Assembly (NCBI GenBank): GCA_013399855.1
Contig: VXAY01002814.1
Location: forward strand, 1-64,000
Length of the DNA: 64,000 nt
Direction: 5' to 3'
From: Oxyruncus cristatus
Lineage: Eukaryota; Chordata; Aves; Passeriformes; Cotingidae
The position numbers and the translations under genes are program-made. The notes under the pieces were generated by a model. The model was given only the letters and a program-made list of their open reading frames with translations. It was not told the DNA's origin and did not search any database. Below, piece after piece: positions 47,201 to 60,800 of this stretch. The first letter of the stretch is position 1, and each line of letters begins with the position of its first letter.

Positions 47201-48750
47201 AGTGCATCTCTTAGAAATCTCTTAGAAATGCACTAACATGCCATGGATGCAGCTTGTCACCTGTGATCTGCAAGATCCACTATGGTACAGAAAAGAATCT
47301 GAGGATTTATAGAGTATATTTTTCTATTTTGCTTGGAGTGAAAAAGAAAAAATGAGTAACTGTAATATGAATGTCAGACTCCGCTCCCATCAAAGTCAAC
47401 AGCAAAACTTACCTTAAATTCATGGAAAGTAACATTTATCCCAAATCCAGACTATACAACTAGGCTATAATCCATGAACTGTATCTTGCTATCAGTGGCC
47501 ATCTCCAAACTAAAATGCAGATTGGAAGCTAAAATCATATTGCCTGCTTCTGAAATACTAGAGAATTTTGTTACAAAAGAGTGAAACACTGTTTCTCAGC
47601 CTGGGTTTGAGAATGCACAGATCACGGCATGTTTGTTTTAGCACTTACACTGTTTTAGGGCTTTCTAAGGAAACTGCCAAGATAGAACATTTATTTTATA
47701 AACTCACATTTTCACCGTTAGTGTCTTGACATGAATTGTGCTGTTCACGTGCAGGGGCAGACAGGCTGTAGCTCCTGTAAGAGATCACCAGAAATAGTTA
47801 TGTCATCCAGCGTTCTTGAAGGTGCCGTCTCTTTCTGTCCTATAAGTGCATCTACTTTCTTCTTGTTAGTGTTAAAATTGTAGTAGCATCCAAACACTGT
47901 AGGTGCAAATACTGTAGACATTTAAAAAATTCTTCCTCTCCCACTCAGTTTACAGGTTTAAAAAGTGTGAACATGGAAGAGGCAGGACACAAAATGAGAG
48001 TCCCCTTGTCCTCATTCCGGCTGAACGCCTTTGGCTGTTCAGTAATAACATCAAACAATTTTCAATACCTCTAAAAGAATTAAAACCATCCCGATTTAGC
48101 TTTTCTGTCAGCTGCTATGTGAGCACCTCCCACATGATGGTGCTGTCCGGTCTGTACAGCGGGCAGGCTGAACTGCATTTCCTTCTTGCCGTGGAACTGA
48201 GCCTTTCCTGCACGACTGTTCTAATTCTTTTTCGAGATACTGGGAAGAAGGAGAGTAAATGAAACAGGAGTAGCCTGCTATGCAGTATCATCTCCAGTTG
48301 TGTGGTTGCTACATGTAATTATGCATACATCTTTCCGAGTTTGTCCTGCACAGACCTACACTGAAAAATAAACTGGAAATAGAAATGCTTTATGCAGCTG
48401 AGTAATGATTTACACTTAAGGACATCGGGACAAACATCTGTAACTGGTCAATTTTCACCCACACTCTTCCCACTGTAGCTCAGGTCCTTAGCTTTCTGTA
48501 AGGGCAACCCCACTCCTAATTTAACTTTTCACTGTTTTGGATAGTCAGTGTTGTTTCTTAATCATCCTGGACAGATGAACTCTTTCCATCTATTACACAA
48601 AAATACAGCTTATGATTTAAAACCATAAAACATACCTTTAGCTGCATATGAAAATATTGCTATAATGGTAAGCTACATAAACTCATGAACCAAATGTTCA
48701 CTCATACATGGCACATTCTATTCCTATTTTAAATTACTGATGATATGTAT
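44210..48750. other. DNAI3 intron 1, AT-rich, no gene seen
   Basis: Long AT-rich stretch between the DNAI3 island and the first coding exon. A 139-codon plus-strand frame at 46147 has no splice or domain support. Confidence 0.55.
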
Positions 48751-48760
48751 CTTTCTTCAG

Positions 48761-48892
48761 AGAAATCTGGAAAAATGTCAGAAAATCTCACATCCAGTGA
48801 GACCACCTTGAAAGGTCAAAAAACTTCAGCAAAGAAACAGAAAGGTGGAAATAAAGCTAAGGAATCCTCAAAAGGAAAAGGAAAACAGCTTG
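48761..48892 (+). CDS. DNAI3: DNAI3 first coding exon
   Basis: Acceptor ctttcttcag at 48760. ATG at 48775 encodes [20 protein letters not shown] and a Lys/Gly-rich run to KQL, like the basic human start. The 14 bases before the ATG are also open in frame, so an earlier start in an upstream exon cannot be excluded. Donor gtatgt. Confidence 0.85.
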
Positions 48893-51800
48893 GTATGTAA
48901 AGTACAGCAGTAATGAAACAAACAGCAGTCAGGTCTCCCATGAAAGCTACCTTAACTATTTTGGCCCCATGCATTAAAAAAAAATTAGAAAATGCTACTT
49001 TTTATAAATAACCAAGAGAGCTACAATTACCAGTTATAGTTTTGTAACCAACACATGAAACATTACTGATAACACCATGGCATTATATTTCAGGTGAAAA
49101 AGATGAAGCTGATCTTTCTATGGCTAGTATAGGTAAGTGCTATGATGACTATGCTTTCAAGTAGTAGTTCTGGAATACTCAAGGCATTTTGAAGCTTCAA
49201 TGTTACCAATGCCAGGGAATAATAAGGAAAGTTTGGGTTTTTTTTATGAATTTAAAAAAAATTATGAACTATGAATAAACACAGCAATTGCAGTAGTGAT
49301 TGTAGTGGCTCTCTGTGTAGCAGGCAGCGCAGCAGGAAACAGCTATGGGTTCGTAGAAGAGGTTTTTATCTTGGGTGGAGAGGAGTTGGGAACAGGAGAA
49401 ATAAAAAGCATCACAAGAGAATTACAGGGTGCAAAATCTTTGCCTTTAGTAATAGTTAGGCAATTGAAAGAAAAACATGAAATATTTTTATATTTTTTTA
49501 GTCTTTGATTTTTGTCAAATCATTATTAAATTTGGTGAGAAGATGATTTAAGCATATCACTTGTGTTTTTTAATCATAGATGCCAATAGACATTGATTAG
49601 CATCTTCTGTTTTGCAGGGGAAAAAATTCACCACTTAAAAGTCAGAAGATGTCAAGGATTTCTTTTGACTTATGTGCAAGAAAAGTTCAGTTTTAAGCAT
49701 GGCCATGGTTAAGAGCTAAAAATACGTAATTATTTGAATGTAAATATATTCTTTTTTTCTTAGACACTAAATTATTTTCAGTGGGGTTTTATTTTTCATA
49801 TTTCTGGTTGGATTTTACTTCTGACCTAATTTGTGCAATTATTCCTCAGATATAACTTAAATTAATGTCAATGTAAAATTTATCTATGGTTTAAAGGAAC
49901 AGCCCAAAGGGTTGTCTTATTAATTGGCTTGTAACAGTACAGCTTTTATTGTTAAAAGCTAAAACAATGGGCCAAACAAGGAATACACAAACTAGTTAAT
50001 TTTAAAAGAAATTGTAAATCACTTGTTTTCTTACATAATCCTATGGCCACATGGGTGGAAGTGAAAACTGCAAACTGGAAGAGAAAACATCACTGAAAAG
50101 GCTAAGCTGCAGTTAATAAAAATGTAAAAAAGTGATCCCTCAGATGATTAAAATGTTCCTTTAAAAAAATGTACTTTCAGTGTTCCAGGAGATACTTAGT
50201 AAGACAGAATTGTACCTCTACCTACTGGCAAATAAGGTTAGAGCTCTAATAGCTAAACTACTGCTAGAAACCTGCTGCTAAAAACAGGACAATAAGACTA
50301 GTGTCAGCAGACAGTGTCTGTGCAGGACTTAAACTGCATGCGTGTTATCTTCTCAGCATAAGACCTGGAAGTGTTCTTTGCTTCTCCTTAGAGTTTCTTG
50401 GCCCTTTGTGAAGTTCTCATAGCACTAAGAGCTGCTGACTTACAAAAGACAGGTACAATTTACTTTTAGAAAAACAATGTGAAGCCTCCGATCAGATGTT
50501 ACACACCTTTTACTGGAAAGAATTATTCAATAAAAATGTTTACAACAGTAAGAATTTGAGTATCAGCTCCTTATATTACAGATTCTGTTAAAATAATATT
50601 CCATAGTATAGAATTTTAGTTCCTTGGACTAAAAGGTGTACATATTTTAATTTTATTCATTACTCTGGTTTTAACTTTGATTTACAGCAACAGAGCACTG
50701 AAAAAATAGACTATCTGTTTCACTCTGCTTCCTCTCACAGTGATGTGTGTTCTATTTTTACTAAACTTTAATGCATGCTTGTATTGTTTCATTTGACACT
50801 GAAACCCACATCTATTTAAAAAGGTTTTTTTAGCATTAGCATTTGTGCACAAGGCTGAATAGACAATTCAGCATTTAAAAAAACCTAGCATACAAGCTTC
50901 TTGAATAAACAAACCTGGTTAGGATTTTTCAGGTCTGGTATTAGCAACAGTGAGTGTGGACCAGACGACTTTAAGGTCTTTCCCCATCAACATCCTTATG
51001 ATTTTGTATTTTTTCGAAGCATCCACACAGAAATCCTGGAAATCTCTAAGATATCAAAAAGGAAAGTCATGGAATATTGATTACAGCTTGTGAGGAAAGT
51101 GAAGAAATGGTCTGTGCATTCTACGAACAGATTGTGTGTGCTACAAAATGACTAGTGAACACTAAGTAATCCATACTTGGCATAGTGTGGCGTGTACCAG
51201 AATCATCACGCACGTAATTAATTTTAGTGATGATTATAGCAGAGCAGATGCACTGGAGTAGCAGCACTGAAAGATTTTAAAGGATAAATGTCAGATTCAT
51301 CCAACATTATGCATTATGTGATAGGATTACGCAGAGATTTAGCTTCCCAAATGACAGAGATTAAGGAGGATTTATCATTTTGTCAGTCCTTGTTGGCTTA
51401 GGGTAGAGATGACTTCTTAAAACATGCTGACACAGCTGGTCATAACCATCGTTTAGGTATATCAACTTTTCTATTAGGCATACACAGAGGAAAAACACCA
51501 AGGTGCTGGGAAGTGAGATAAAATACTAAGTAACTAAATGAGGAAAAAAGAATGAAACAAAGCTGATACTTTCTATCAGGTATTGTCACAAGAGCCAGCC
51601 CATTTCAGCACCTAAAAACAGTATATAGTATACATGTCCCTAAGTCCTTTACAGTTTCCAGTTCACCAAAAGGATGACCATCTGCTGGCCTTCTCAGGCA
51701 GAAGTACAGTGGCCTTCATGAAGAATACTCTTACAGCAGCAGCTGAGACGCGGAGCATGAGTCTGCCAGCAGGGCAGTACTGCAAAGGAGGAGTCTCCTG

Positions 51801-54800
51801 GCAGCAGGACTCAACTAGCGGGGCCTAGAATGATCTTGATCAGAGCTGTAATGTCAGCTGGAAGACAGAACATGTAATATGAGAAAGACCAGCATTACAT
51901 ACATTACCTTACATACATACAGCTGTCACACACTTAGCAGGAAGCACTGTATATTATCTTCAGATTGAATGTTTGCAAAGCACAATGGACAGGTTACCTA
52001 ACTGTGCTCAGCCTCACTAAAACCAATGAAGATATCAGTGCTAGAGCTAGGATAAGAAATATCTTGTTCTGAATTAATTTGAATGAACCTAACAGAGGTC
52101 ATGTGTGTAGAAAACAACAGCTACCTGTTTTCCAGCAAAGCTGAAAATAAATATCTGGATTTAATCTCAAGTGACCTTGCTTTAGTCTTGCTTGCTCTGC
52201 AAGAAACAGATTCGACTGTTCTCTGAACAAAATGAGAGCAAGATTAAAGTCCAAAATCAGAAAACATCCTTATTTGGGAGAGTATAGAAGCCTCATCTAG
52301 ATTAAACATTGGCTTAATGTGGGACTGCACTACAGGGAAGGACTACACTATATTTATCCAAGGGTTTTCCTAAATCAGAGCCATGCATGTGTCCTTAATG
52401 TATCTAAACCAGTCCACTAATGGCTTTTTACTTGATCACCTGTTGATCGAGAAGAAAAAAACAAAACATACCAGAAAAATCATATTAAGTATGAAATGCT
52501 GTATATTTTAAAAGATTAATAAAATGTAACATATTTTGTATTCTGCCTTCCAAAACACCGAGAATGAAGCTGAGTGATTCAAAGGCATTCTGCTAGAAAC
52601 AGTAAAGACATAGACTTATCAAAGTATATGTGTGTGCTTAAACAACACTCTAAACTGTTTATCAAGCAATTTTGCTTTCTTTCATAGGCCACCCAGAAAT
52701 CTTTCCTTTAGTTTTGACAACAAAGACCCAGGAAATTTTTAATTGCCGAGTGGATGAAGATGTCACCGAAGAAAATTGTTTCAAAATTATTAAAAAAGAG
52801 GACATCATTCAGGACCTGGAAACAAGAGCTAACATTTCTGATTTCTATCCTATCAGAAAAGTTGTCCTAGTATGTAGCTTATTTCATTCTCACTTTAAGA
52901 CTTGATGCTCTCAGAATGTATATTCTTGAAGGGAAAAGGTCTGCCCTTGTTTGACTCTGTGTAAATACCCTAATGCTCTAACATCTGAATGCTATAGGTC
53001 ATGGACCTCTGTCAACTCCAAGTTTCTCACGGCTCTCTGTGAACTGGGGTTTTTTTTCTAACTTTAGATTGAAAATATGCTAAAAGTAACATAAATATTA
53101 TTAGTTTTGACTCTGTGAACTGGCAGAGCTTCACATACTTGGCTTCCCCTAATTCATGGCCTATTTCTTGAGAATCATTGAAACAGTTTCTTTTCTGTTC
53201 AATTCTCTATATGAAAGATTAGTTTTGTCGCAGACTTATATTTATTACAAAATAAAATCCATCTGTTCTTTTCAATTAGTACATGACATTCTCTGTTAAG
53301 ACCACAAAATTAATCTAAGATACTAAATTTACACTAGTGGTAGCTGTTCCAGTCTCAGCCTCATGTTTGTTTGGACGTTATTTGTTTTCAGTTTTCCACT
53401 AATTGTTTTAATTAAAATAGGAATATCCAGGGGAAGAACTTTTGGTCGTTTTTGATGCAAAGGTGCAGTACGGACAGAACTTTTACATTGTTGCTTCTGA
53501 GGAAGCCAAGGAAAACCTTGTAAAGGTAAAATCCAAATATAACACAGTGCTGTTCTATCTATGAATATTTCAGAATGTAGTCTCAAACATATACTTCAGG
53601 AATTATATTGTAATCATAAGCATCTGATGTTTCTCTAATGGGTAATCTGAGCATGGAAAAATATGCGTATCAGTGTAAAAATATCAGAAGAAGTAGCAAT
53701 GAAGAAAATAAAACTGCAATTCCAGGCAGGAGAGCCTACTACAGAAAATCAGTATAAAAGTTTCTGTATAAAAGTGATTTGCTTTCAAGACAGTGGTCTC
53801 TGTTTAGTAGTTAAGTATTAAACATGTAACATTTCTTGGAAAAGTCTAATTCAGAAATTAATGTGACCTAACCCAGTCCTGCCCAGGGGCACAGTATAGC
53901 CAGACTCACTGCATTGAGACAGAAGTAAAGAATGTGTAAATGAAGACTGAAAACTGTGTTTCGAGTTCATACTTACATTTCAGTAACAAATTTTTTGAAA
54001 AGTAACATTTCTCGCTATTTGATGTCACAGCCTCCAGAAACTGCAGAAGAAGAAGAAAAAGAAGATACAGAGGAAACTCTGGATCCTTTTAAGCCGCTTG
54101 TCCCCAAACCCTGGGTTTCTCTTGGCAGTGAAAAGGAAGTTGAAGAAGAATCTGTTAAAGACAATGTTACAAAGGTCAGAATAAAGAGATGTTAGTCAAT
54201 CAAATAAATATAACCCCCCCAAAATGTATTTTAAGTTCCTTAAAAAGAAAAAGTCAGGAAACTGGAAGTTGTGATCCTAGTTTTGCTCGAGGTCTTTCAA
54301 GAAAGTCAACAAAGAGAGAGAAATAGAGAAATAGCTTCACTTTTAACAAAAACTGAAAGTGCTGCAGAAACTTTTTTTTTTAGACTTTGTTCTCTTTAAG
54401 TCCTGCAACTAAGGCATGTGAGACTGCATTGAACATAAGTACTTTTGAAGGTCTAAGTTCAAAAGTCCTGATCCTCTTTGGTCATTGGCACCTCTGCTGC
54501 TTTTTGTTTAATTTACAATGTGATCAAATTACAGATTGAGTCACTGCTCTGTATCCTTGAAGCTCAGTGAACGCTGTTTCATTCCACGGATGGCATTTAA
54601 GTAGCATGCAACACTTTCAAGTGTTACTGACTACATGTATTACAAGATGACTTTACAGAAGGACATATTTGATTAATTACATCTACAGATTATACTGAGA
54701 AAATTGTATGTCCAAAAAGTAGATCCACTCACAGCTGTCACCTAACTTGTAATGTGTGGGGCATCTCCAAGCATCAAACTGTCCATCAGTGATTTTTACT

Positions 54801-57800
54801 CAATATCTAAATCTCTGCTCAGGAGAGACTGGCTAGGTTTTGATAGTTCTCAGCAACTGGACATCTTGCTTATACTTAAAAAGTTGTCTGATTGTTCTAA
54901 AGCTAATTCACAGTCACCAAATTTAACACACTCACAGTCCAAGTATTCTGTATTCTACATTGCTAGCAAGGTCCACTCAAAAGTGCTATGGATCCAAGAC
55001 AAAGTAATACCTTTCTACTCCCTGAAATCAAGTGCCTACTTCTCTCTGAGGGTAGAAGTCAAGCCACATCCCTTCTTCCTAGTTCTCAATATAAGGGAAT
55101 TCCTCACTCAAATTTTTGTGGATCTTCTTCAGAGTACCTTTCTCTCCCTAGGTAGTGTAAGGAAAGCTGAAATACCTCGCCCAAACTGAGAATTCCGCTA
55201 AGAGGGAAGGGCTGAGAAGTTAGGTCTTGGAAGCCTAATTCAGTATTACATAAAGCTTTCTGCAAATTAATCCTCCAATTAAACATGTGATTTTGATATT
55301 GCATGAATTAGAAAATGTATTTCTCTTATTCTACCAGCAGTTATCCAAAAATGTTACGGCAACTTCTTGTTTTAGAAATACAAACCTGTGTTCTACATGT
55401 AGGTTATTTATAAGAGCACTTCAGAATTTAAAAATGCAGAAATATAAGTTAACTCAGCACAGAAATCATCAATACAACTAATTCTATAATGATATGAATG
55501 CTGCCGTTTTACTGAATGTTTTTACAGTTTTACAAAAACATTCTCTTCTACTAACCATGGAAATACATATTTTCCAGATTAAGTTCAAGATTTCTCGAGT
55601 ACGCAGGAAGTTTGGTGCACCAATTGCATTTACTGATAAGAATGCTTCACATGGAACAGATGGTTATGTTGAATGCACATCCTATGAAGACAAAACTTTC
55701 AGTATTAAAATGCTTGAAAAAGACGTGGGGCTGCAAACAGTTCCAAAAGTAAGACAAACTAGTACTCAGACAAAATGGTAAGTATGAGAAAATATTTACC
55801 AGTTTATTTATTAAGCTATGCACTGTTTCTTAACTAAAATTCTGGAGTTAGTTGCAAACTGATTAACTGATAGAACAAAATTGGATGCTCTGTTTGCACC
55901 TTCCTTCTTCCACTCTTTTCCAAAGAGTTTCTAGAAAAAAAAATGATACATTTAGTTTTTAATTTCACACACTACATGGGTTTCTGTCTCTGAAATCATT
56001 TCTATACTTACATTCAAGTTTATTTCAATTGGTTAGGACCTATCCAAAAAATGCAGCCACGCAGTACTGTCCTAGGCAGTTGTCAGAGGAGGAGAAAGCG
56101 GAGAGTCTGTCATCTGAGAAGCTGAAAGAATTTCTTACATCAGTACACTTAAGGTAAAATTACTGCAGCAAACCCCTTAAAGACTACCTGAAATAATACA
56201 GAATACAAGCAAGTACTCTTGTCCGAGTGGATCATTGGTCTGGTCAAATACCAATTTTACTTTTTGTTTCTACATACTTTTTTCCCGTGTTTATTATTGT
56301 AATACTAACAAACATTAATTTCATACTTGTTTCTATGAAAATTTACATGAAGTCTATGCCATATAAATATTTTTGTTTTGAATAGATTAAATTGTTGTTT
56401 TAAACACATATTAGAATTGCTAAAGTTTATAATGATACATGTTTTCAAAAAAACTGCAAAGCTGATCTTTCAAACAATGATGTCATAGGTTTAGCCCCTG
56501 TGTTTTCTGCAAGGTTTTATCAACCCAAGCAGAGGGTTATGCAATGAGCAAAGGTGCTGTCCTACCCATGACTATGTCTGCAGTCATGGGATAAGTCCCA
56601 CTTATTGACACTTTTTGCACAAGAATTGGACAGTACTTGGTCCACACAGAAGTAGAGTTAAATTCTTGGTACAATAGCTATTTCTGTTTAAACATAAGAG
56701 GGTTTCCTTGCACCAATGCATCACTGAGGAATTACATTTTTAACTACTGTGGTCACACTTTTATGTAAAACAAAAGCTGCCTCTTTACAGAAATTTTTGT
56801 GATTCTATTACTGAGTAATCACATCTGGATTATTGAAGTGTTAACTGTTCTTTCCACAAAACAGAGTGGAAATTGCATTGCAGCAAAATGAAATTATGAA
56901 TGCTTTTTTTGATGACTGGAAGGCCCTAGCAGAAGACAAAAGGAGTTCTGATGGCAAGCCAGACATTTACCTTAAACCACACCAATCATTTACCAACCAG
57001 CAGTACCTCAAGGACAGAACCATTAGCTGCGTTTGCTGGCATCCGACCATTTCTGGTAAAGCAGTTACAATACTCATTTGAGTCTTCAATGATGGGTATT
57101 ATATGACAGCTAAAAAATATGCATCCTTCATAAAAGTAATCAGCTTTCAAATTTAAAAACAAATCAAAACTCATTTAGCATGCCTGTCAGAATTGCTGGT
57201 TTGAGATGAAATGAAAAATGAGAGAGACAAATTCTTTGTAGAATTCAGGCAAGAGACAGGCTGTGCAAAGTCCTTCACTCTAATGTATGAGTGGAGATCA
57301 TAGGAAAGAGAAATTTCTCCCTTACGAGGCTCACTCAAGCAGGGCTGCAACAGTGCCAGATCCTTCAGATGGCTCTGCATACCACTGTCCTTCTCCCCAT
57401 GGCTGCCTCTTGTAGCACGCTTAACACTTGCGAGGAATGTTAAAGCCACAATGGGACGTGGCTCTAATGAGTGCCAGGGAGCATCACAAGACACACTAAA
57501 TGTCAACTCCTGCCCCCTGCTGTGGGTTATTGCTCTACGCAGCCAGATTTAAAGGCACACTTAAGTTCTATGTAAACGCCCGAGCTGCACTACTGGCCAA
57601 CACTGAAGCCTGCGTAGAAAATTGATTGGGCTACAAAAGATTTGTTTTCAGGATGGGTGGCCAGGACTATATGCCAGTCACATCATTTCAGGTGCAGTAT
57701 TACACTACTGAGGAGCAACAGCCAAAAAAGCTGAATTTTATCTTGATACTTAGGTTCTATTAATCTTAAGTAACAAGAATAGTTTATTCAAAGCTGATCT

Positions 57801-60800
57801 GAAAGAAAAAAAAGCATGGTTGGTTTGTGGTTTTCATTTAGCTTTTTTTTTGCACTATATTCAGAAGGTATAAATATAAGTCACTTAAAATAATTAACAG
57901 TGTGTTGAAACTTGAATTGTCTCTTTTGAGAAAATTAATTTTCTCTCTCACTCAGGGATTATAGCAGTGTCAGCAAGACAACAGCTTTCTTATGAAGAGC
58001 AAGTTAAACTTCCTAATAAATCACGGCTGCACCAGTCAGTAATACTTTTTTGGATTTTTTCTGACCCTATCCACCCCCAGGTATTTAACCAAGGCTTCAA
58101 AATATGCCAAGTGTTTAAAGAACAAGAGAAAAATGAATGGTGTGACTGTATTTCTCAACTACCTTGTTTTTCTCCTTTCTAGTTAATATTGGAGTGTCCT
58201 GAAGACATTTACTGCTTTCAGTTCAGTCCAAGTGATCCAAATATCATTGCTGCTGGCTGCATCAATGGACAGGTGTTAATTCACTGTTTAAAAATAAACT
58301 TGGATATTTCTGTATTTTCTTACAGTAGGAAAATAAGGGTGAAGAGATGTACTCAATATCCATAGTAATACATAGGGACAGAAGACAGATGTCACAGACT
58401 CTCAGAAGCTCTCTTATCCTGGTTATTCCATTGCTGAACCATTATTGTACGATGCTTCTTTGTAGTACTGATAAATAGGTCAAGTCGAAAAGACTTTTTT
58501 TTTGAAACAAGTGTAGCCTTTCAGTTGATTGCATCAGACTAAAGAGAAAATACTTTAAAGACTTCATAAATTCTAGTGCAGAGAGAGAATTTCTTATTTT
58601 TCCCTGAACCTTCATGATTTGAAAAAATGCGCATTAATACACAGGATGAAATAATTTGTAATATACTCATTTCTCATTGTAGGTTGTACTGTGGGATATT
58701 TCTCAAGATGGAGAAAAACTGCAAAATGAAAAACCTGTTGCTGATGAAGGCGTCGACTCAGACAGTGAGGCGACAGCAGCGGCAGAAGTGGCAACTTCCA
58801 AGGTAAGTCCAGGGGTGATGGTTGCATTGTGCTTTACAGGGACCCAAGGAGATTCATCTGTGGGTCCTGAGGGAGCTGGCAGATGAAACTGCTAACCCAC
58901 TATCCATCATCTTTGAAAAATCCTGGCAGTCAGGTGAAGTCCCTGATGACTCTAAAAGCCACCATTTTTAAAAAGGGGTACTACAGACCACTCAGTCTCA
59001 CCTCTGTGCCAGGCAAGATCATGGAGTAGATTCTCCTGGAAACTATGCTAAGGCACACATTAAACAAAGATGTGATTGGTAACAGCCAAAATGGCTTTAC
59101 AAAGGGGAAATTATGCCTAACAAATCTGGTGACCTTCTATGATGGTGCTACAGCATTGGTGGACAGGGGCAGAGCAACTGACAACATCTACCTGGACTTA
59201 TGCAAAGCATCTGACACTGTCCCGCAAGACCTCTTGTCTCTAAACTGAAGAAATATGAATTTGGTGGGTGGACCACTCGGTGGATAAAGAACTGACTGGA
59301 TGGCCACATGCAGAGTTGTGTCAATGGCTCATTGTCCACATGGAGACCAGTGAGGAGTGGCGTCCCTCAGGGGTCAGTACTGGGGCTGATCCTGTTCAAC
59401 ATCTTTGCCAGGGACATGGTCAGTGGGATCGAGGGCATCCTCGGCAAGTTTGCTGCTGATGACACCAACTTGTGTAGTGTAGTCAACATCCTCGAGGGAA
59501 GGGATGGGACATCCAGAGGGACCTTGATGGGCTTGACAGGTGGGCTGATCCAAACCTCATGAAGTTCAGCAAAGTGAAGTGCAAGGTCCTACACCTGGGT
59601 TGTGGCAACCCCAGACAAACCTACAGGTTGAGCAGAAAAGTGATTGAGAGCAGCCCTGTAGAGAAGGATTAAGGCATGATGGTTGATTAAAAACTCAACA
59701 TCAGCCGGCAGCGTGTGCTCACAGCCCAGAAAGCCAGCGGGATCCTGGGCTGCATCAGAAGGTGTGTGGCCAGTGGGTTGAAGAAGGTGATTCTCCTCCT
59801 CTACTCTGCTCTTGTGAGACTCCACCTGGAGTACTGCATCCAGCTCTGGTGTCCCCAGCATAAGAAGGACATGAAACTGTTGGAGCAAGTCCAAAGAAGG
59901 GCCATGAAGTTTATAAGAGGACTGAAGCACTTGCCCTATAAAGACAGGCTGAGAAAGTTGGGGCTATTCAGTGTGGAGAAGAGAAAGTTGTGTAGAGACC
60001 TCATAGCACTCTTCCAGTATCCAAAGGGGGCCTACAGGGAAGCTGGAGAGGGACTCTTTGTGATGGGACAAGGAGTAACAGATACAAATTAAAAGAGGGG
60101 AAATTTAGGTTAGATATTAGGAAGAAATTTTTAATGTGAGGGTAGTGAGACACCGGAACAGGTTGTCCAGGGACATCGTGGATGCCCCAACCCTGGCAGT
60201 GTTCAAAGCCAGGCTGGACAACGCTTGAGCAAACTGGTCTAGTGGGAGGTGTCCCTGCCCACGGCAGGGGGTGCTGGGACTAGATGATCTATAAGGCCCT
60301 TAACATTCTATGATTCTATGAAATAACAGCTATTAATATGGTAAATGTTGCCCCTGTAAAAATATTGCAGTGGAGGAAAAATGGGTGAAGGTGTCCTGAC
60401 TAAAAAGAGAGGAGTAGATAATCTTTGCAATGAGAGACTGGAAAGGATAAGAAACCTGATGAGTTCATGAAATAAAACCATTATCACAACATAATTTCTA
60501 CCTGATTAGAACAGCTTAATAGCTTTACTGCATTTTGTGTGACTTAGGTTTCTGTTCTTTAATGGGCACCAACATACTCTCTGTTCTTGCCTTATGAAGA
60601 CTATCAAATACACAGAGTGTTTGTTACTGAATGCAATACTGAAAAGTATTTTAGATGTTTATGGATAGAGAAAAGGTTGCTTGGAAACAAGATTTCAGTG
60701 GAAGAAGACAATAAAGAGGATCAGCAGAAGAGAGACCTAAGAGCAGAGGAGAAACTAATAAGTGGATGTGTGTGTGCTTGTGGAGGTATGCTGGAATTGT

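Noticed and set aside
54752..55189. 145-codon plus-strand frame in a DNAI3 intron
   Set aside because: Lies between two exons that join in phase without it; product not recognised.
59045..60092. Several 60-125-codon frames resembling reverse transcriptase
   Set aside because: They belong to the decayed CR1 element, not to a host gene.
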